From the NCBI GenBank assembly GCA_963585895.1, contig OY757911.1:87937275-88001274 (forward strand): 64,000 bases of DNA. The letters run 5' to 3'. This document shows positions 35,401 through 41,400 of the stretch, piece by piece (the first letter of the stretch is position 1; the number at the start of each line of letters is the position of its first letter). The notes below the pieces were generated by a model. The model did not search any database and had not been told where the DNA came from. It saw only the letters and a program-made list of their open reading frames with translations. This DNA comes from Sepioteuthis lessoniana (lineage: Eukaryota > Mollusca > Cephalopoda > Myopsida > Loliginidae). Made by a program: the position numbers and the translations under genes.

Positions 35401-38400
35401 TTTCTACCTCTTTATAAAATATTGTTTTGGAGGAGGAGATTAGTTTGGCACGGGATATTAGATTATGAATAATTGCTTTTTTATATCTGAAGGGGCATTC
35501 ACTTTTAAAGTTGAGGGTACAGGAGTTGTTACTAGAGGGTTTTTTGTAAGTGGAGGTAGTGAAGTTATTATTGTTGTTAGCATCAATGAGAACATCTAAA
35601 AAGGAAATTTTATTGTTTTTGTTTACTTCATGAGTAAAGTTAAGGACTGAATTGTTTTGGAAGGTGTCTTGTAGTATGTTGATTTCTTTAATATTATTAG
35701 TAAGAATAAGGATGTCATCAACATATCTTAGGTATATTGGAGGTTTTTTTGTGCTATTAAAAATTCTAACTTTACTCAACTACCCTGTCGAGGAGACTTA
35801 CAATGCACCTTTCAGACACAAGTTCAATAGCTCAGCATTTAAAAAAACATTCATGCCCAACGGCACAGCTACGGAAAATTCTCACCAACAACACAACAAT
35901 ATTAGAACATCAAAATAATAAACAAAAACTTCAGATTCTCGAAGCATTACATATCAGAAACCTGCAGCCAACACTTAATAGAATTAATTTTCAAACCAGT
36001 GCTAATGTACTTAAATGTCTTTAGCTACTGGCACTAAATATAGAATCACATTCAAAAACAAACGCCAAAACCTTCAACGGCAAAGACGCCCTTACACAGT
36101 TGTAATATGCTAAAACAAAAGTTACATCACTTTTGTAGTAGATCCTCCCCTGATGATGGCCCAAAGTCGGGCAGAAAGTACTAGGGATACATGCAACTAT
36201 GGACAATACATAAATCAATTCCCCCAGAATACAATAAAAGTAATACGGGAATTCGAACGGATCCAAAAGAAAATATGTAGACATAAAATGTCTATTATGT
36301 TTAATGAAATTTGCATTAACGAAGAAATGTTGCCTAAATATACATATTTTAAATGATTATTATTAAACAGGAATAATTTCTTGTAAAAAGAATTGATTTT
36401 GGCATTAAAAAACCCAATGAGTGTTGACATGCTGTAAAACCAACTAAACTCTGGTAAACAACTGCAACAACTATTGAAACATAAGAGACTAATCAGTAAT
36501 AATAAAAATATTCTAAAAAGAAATGACTTGTTACTGTAAAAATCATAAAGATGTCAACATGCCAGAAATTCCCACAAATTCTTTTGCTACTTCTAATTAT
36601 TTCAAGCTTAAAATATAATCATATGATACTTTTTACCTCTCTTTGCAGGGCTGCTCATAAAACAAATGTTACTTTTAGATGAAACTATGGAGAAAAAGAT
36701 CCTTAAACAAACAAAAGGCATCATTTTCTATAGCGTTCCTCATCGAGGCTCAACACTTGCAACACTCTGGAGGCAGGCTTGGTTCCTTCTCTATCCATCC
36801 ATCGAAGTCAATGAATTAGACCCAGGTTTGTAAATAGATTCCACTGGAAGTATTAATAATAATTTTCTTTTTTTTCCTTTTTAACCCTCAGATTTTGAAT
36901 ATGCCTTTTCATATACTTTATTATAATAAACATTTTTGATATAGCAGAAAATAAACATTAAAATTTCATAATGAAATCCATAAACAATTGTCAACTATCT
37001 CAACTGTTGAAATCTTTGACACTTTATTTTGAAAAGGTAGATTTATCACCTACTGTAACCAAGATTTTTCATCTTTAAAGCATTTTCTTATTAAAACTTG
37101 TTTATTTCATTTTTGCATTAAAAAAAGTATTAGATTTAATAAAGTTTTTTAAGTTATATCAAAAATGATTAATCCCAATTGTTTGAAAAGCGTAACTACA
37201 TCAACAATTTTAGATTATAACTATTTCCAGTAACATTGTTTTTGATCTCATATTGAATCAATAAAAACTTTATCAAACTGATCAAAAAATGGAAAAAGTA
37301 TCAGTTGAGCCAGTTCTTTGAATACAAGACTACAAAATTTCAGTTTTCCATCTGTTGAACACCCCTATCAACAGAACTTAGAATATATTGACTATGTCCT
37401 CTGCAGAAGAGTAAGACCTCCCACTCTTTAAAAAAGGGTGTTCTGGGTATGACACTAAACTACATCTAATAGTGAGGCTCCAGTTTTGGCACTCTGAGGA
37501 ATGTGGAGTACCCCTTCATTGCCATTATTCTCAGGTCCACTCTAACACAAAGTGTGTGTTAAGGTCACGTGTATGGGTCAAATAGATCTGTTTGTAAATT
37601 ATTTGTTTTAGATAGGAATACTTGATATTATATAACCGTATACAAAAAACTCTTGAGACTACACAGAAAATGAAAATATGACTGTATAATGAATACGATT
37701 CCCTAACTTCTAGGCATAAAATAACCCGCATGCTGATAATCCATTAAAATCAATCATCAATTGATACAGCCAAACAAAAAATAATCATTAGCAGCATTAC
37801 TTTTCATTCACCTTAAAATTTCTGTTGCAAATCTTATGAGCTAGTAATCATAAGACTTAAACCTGAATTGGTGCTTATATTTTATTTCTGTCTAAATGAA
37901 CTAATATTGAGTCCACTCTTCTGCTTTTGATTTATTATAAGAAGAAACAATGTCACAAAATAGTTTCATTTTCTAGAGACTATTTTTATATGAACTTGCA
38001 TAAAGAATAGAAAAACAAAGTGAATATCATAGTATTTTTTGTCAGTTTTTCTTTTGAAGATTTTTTTTTTCCACTTAACTATCATAACAATTTGCACTAT
38101 ATTTTTACATATAAAAAATATGAAGTTATATTCATAAACATATTGAAACATTTTTTAAAAAATCAGTTATTTATTTTCAAGCAACCCTTGTATTTTTGAT
38201 TAATATTTAATGACACCTGTTTTGACCACATGTTCCCTGTGCGTTTTATAATGCCATTAACACATTTTGTGTGTTTTGAGACAATATTTTTCCCTCTTTT
38301 AAAAAAATAGATATTTATATATACTTATATAAATGCATATTGGTAATTTCTGCACAAATCTTTTTTACTGATGATCCTGAGGTTTTGTTTTTTAATCCTA

Positions 38401-41400
38401 TATAAAACTTTTCAGTGGAATTTTGTAATGTTATCTGATTTAATTAATTTTTGTTTGCATTTGTCTTAATATTTTTAGACTCTTTGTTATTGCGGACATT
38501 GCACAAAAACTTCCAAGAATTAATTGTTGAAAGTGACATTGAATGTGTCAGCTTTGGAGAACTGCAAAAAACCCCATTAGGAATGCGTCTTCATGCACAC
38601 ATTGTTCCGTCTCATTCAAGTGGTAAGTATATGACACCATAACTTCTTCTGCTCCTAGGTGCAATAATGCATATGCATGGAGATGTTGAGTATATGTATC
38701 TATGTGGAGGGTGAGCATATCTATATGGGTATAACCCTGTTGCGGAGCCGATAAATATGTCGACCCCGCAAATGAATTATGTGAATGAGGAACAGCCAAA
38801 GCAATAGGAAGGAACAAAGGCGAGGTAACGATAATAACAAATGACAATTTATTTTGTCGTATTTACAAGTGAGTATGTAAATGTCCGTGGGGGTTGTATG
38901 TGGTCTTCAGCTAGTTGGATGATGTTGGTAGCTGGTATGATCGAGTTATAGATGTTTGCAGCTGGGCGTTCGACGAGGGTCGCTGGTGTAGATCGAGTCA
39001 TCAAGTACAGCTAGATGTTGGATGCTGGTAAGCTGAGGTCGGTCGAGTCGTTGAGTTCAGCTAGACGTTGGATGCTGGTAAGCTGAGGTCGGTCGAGTCG
39101 TTGAGTTCAGCTAGACGTTGGATGTTGGTAAGCTGAGGTCGGTCGAGTCGTTGAGTTCAGCTAGGCGTTGGATGCTGGTAAGCTGAGGTCGGTCGAGTCG
39201 TTGAGTTCAGCTAGGCGTTGGATGCGGGTAAGCTGAGGTCTGTCGAGTCGTTGAGTTCAGCTAGACGTGGTCGCGGGCATCTGAGGTCGGTCGAGGTTGG
39301 TAGGTCGATATCTCCGGTTATGACGGTACGTTGTGGTTAACCGGGGGTGTGTTGATCTGGTTTCTGGCTCGTACAGCGGGTCGTACGTGAGCCAGTTGTT
39401 GCAGTGGTAGAACAGTCCGTAACAGCGAGTCATTACGTGGACTGCGTAGTGCCTTGCAGGAGCATCAAGGAATGGCTAGGGCCTTGCTGGGCCCCCTAGC
39501 CGTGCGGACGTATTGAACGGGAGCGAAAGCTTTGCCGTGTCAAAGCCGCGCGGACGAGCGGACAAGAGCGAAGGCTTTGTCGGGTCAAAGCCGCGCGAAC
39601 AAGCGGACAGGCGCGAAGGCTTTGTCGGGTCAAAGCCGCGCGGACGAGTGGACAGGCCAGGAGGCCGAGGCTAAGATGGGCGTTATCTTAGCGCTGCACA
39701 GATAGCGAAGCAGTAGCTAAAGGCTGGACCGTGCCGTTAGCGCTGCGCAGCTTATCGGACAATCGGAACCGAGGTTAAGACCGGTTGGTCTTAGAATCCG
39801 TCTTCGTGTTTGCCGCCTGGCCGTCTATTTCGACTGGTCATTACTGACCAGTCAGAGATGCTCTGACCCGCAGACAGAGACCTCTTGTGGTCCTAAAAAG
39901 GACCTTTGTGCATACCTATGTAGGTGGAAGAAAGGCAGGTCTACCACGAGAAGTGGGGCCAACGCCGGAAGTTAAGGTGGATTCGACCGCACAGAATGCA
40001 GGATTCCTCCTTAAAGAGCTTCGTCTAAAAAAAACGAGCCGACAAGCGTTGAAAAGGGCCTGTTGATATGACGACCGTGCTGTGACACACAGCTCAGCCG
40101 CATGAGTATGGAATTGCCCTATAAAAATTGAGTGTAGCCATAAAGTATTTTTCTAACCTGCTATAGGCTAGCGACGACTATTAGTTCTAGTCTTATCTAG
40201 TTATTTTCGGCCAAAGTGCTTTGTAAATGTTATTAATTTTAATTCGTCCTTTTCTTTTAGCTATAACGAGATGTCAAGGTCGTTAGAAAGAAAAAGGGCT
40301 TAGTCAGTTCCGGTCGTACCCGGATATAATTGTTCTACAGCGGGCATGTAACTTGATATGTTTATGTTTATCGGCAGGTCGCGGCAACCCTACCTCCATC
40401 CACTATAGCTAAACAAAACTGAGTTACAAGTGAACAATTGGACAGAGTGAAACAAAATCAGTGCTCAGGGCAAATTTTGCCAAGTGTCATGCATGCTTGC
40501 CAATCAAGATAGGACAAAAAGAAAATATAGAGTACACAGCAGGTCAAATTTTCAATATTCAATTTTCGGATGGGGGGGTTCTCTTGAGGACGTGTCTTTT
40601 AGAAAAACTAACAATATGATAGTTGAATCATTTTTTTTTATGTGGAATCATTTTGTAGGTAAAATTGTGAAAGCAGGAGTGCTGAGATGATTCAGAATGT
40701 ATTTTTCAAGCATTTTTTTAAGGTATTAAGTAGTGCTTTTGTTTGGAAAAAATAGTTTTTATTTTTATTTAGATTCTATATTTTCAGATTGGTTCAGATT
40801 ATTCAGTCATTTTGATCTTTCTAAAATTATATAATGAATGGAGTTAGAGAATAAAATTGAAATATCATCATGTCGCACTGTCAGCACGAATCTCCCTGAC
40901 ACTCTCTTGCCACCTGTCTCTATCGTCCATAACTTCCAGGAGGTCTTCAAGGCTATATCCTGTATTGGCACAGAGCTGTTGTATATAGGTTCTAGCTGGT
41001 CATCCTGCCTTTGCTCATCCATGTGAAGGGGTCCACAGGAGTATATCGCTTATGAGTTCATCCTTCTTAAATGTATATATCATTTAAACTTTCTCATATT
41101 CATTGGGTATTTAAATGTTTAAATTGAAAATGAAATTCTCTTTTGTTAAAGAAGCTTTTTTGATTCCATTGGAAATGCTTAATTATCTGAATAATGATTT
41201 GAATTTTTTTTTTTTTTTTTTACAGATCCTGGCTTTGGTGCTTTTTACACTATTGAGGCTAATCATTTAACAATATGCAAGCCCATGAGCCATCAGTCAA
41301 TGTTATATGCAGTCACATTACAGTATATCCAAAATTGGGCAAACCAGACTTTGGTGGAGAGTGTCATGAAGGCAGGACTCAGCATTGAAGATCAAGTGGC

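Larger units (their letters stand above)
34456..36350 (-). mobile_element. Penelope-like element (GIY-YIG type) with an inverted partial copy
   Basis: A 12-bp duplication, AAATGATTATTA, flanks it at 34444-34455 and 36351-36362. The unique part and left arm encode, on the minus strand, the end of a Penelope reverse transcriptase and a GIY-YIG endonuclease. The right arm (about 35778-36350) is an inverted copy of the left arm (34456-35003). Penelope-like elements are known for terminal repeats of varied orientation and for 5'-truncated copies. The most upstream reverse transcriptase domains are absent, so it is a 5'-truncated insertion, and probably not old because the open frame is long. Confidence 0.9.
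38749..40386 (+). mobile_element. GC-rich LTR-like block (solo LTR or non-autonomous element)
   Basis: Starts TGTTGCGGAGCCGATAAA and ends TTATCGGCAGGTCGCGGCA, an imperfect inverted pair beginning TG and ending CA, with ACCC repeated just outside each end (4 bp). Internal tandem repeats and hairpins are present. A TATA box lies about 270 bp from the right end (near 40113, CCTATAAAAATT), as in the promoter of an LTR. No coding sequence is seen. It may instead be a DNA transposon with about 20-bp inverted ends. It is far more GC-rich than its surroundings and its integrity suggests a fairly recent insertion. Family unknown. Confidence 0.5.

Noticed and set aside
35803-36024. 73-codon plus strand frame resembling a GIY-YIG domain
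   Set aside because: It is the inverted partial copy of the Penelope frame at 34748-35779, not a separate gene.
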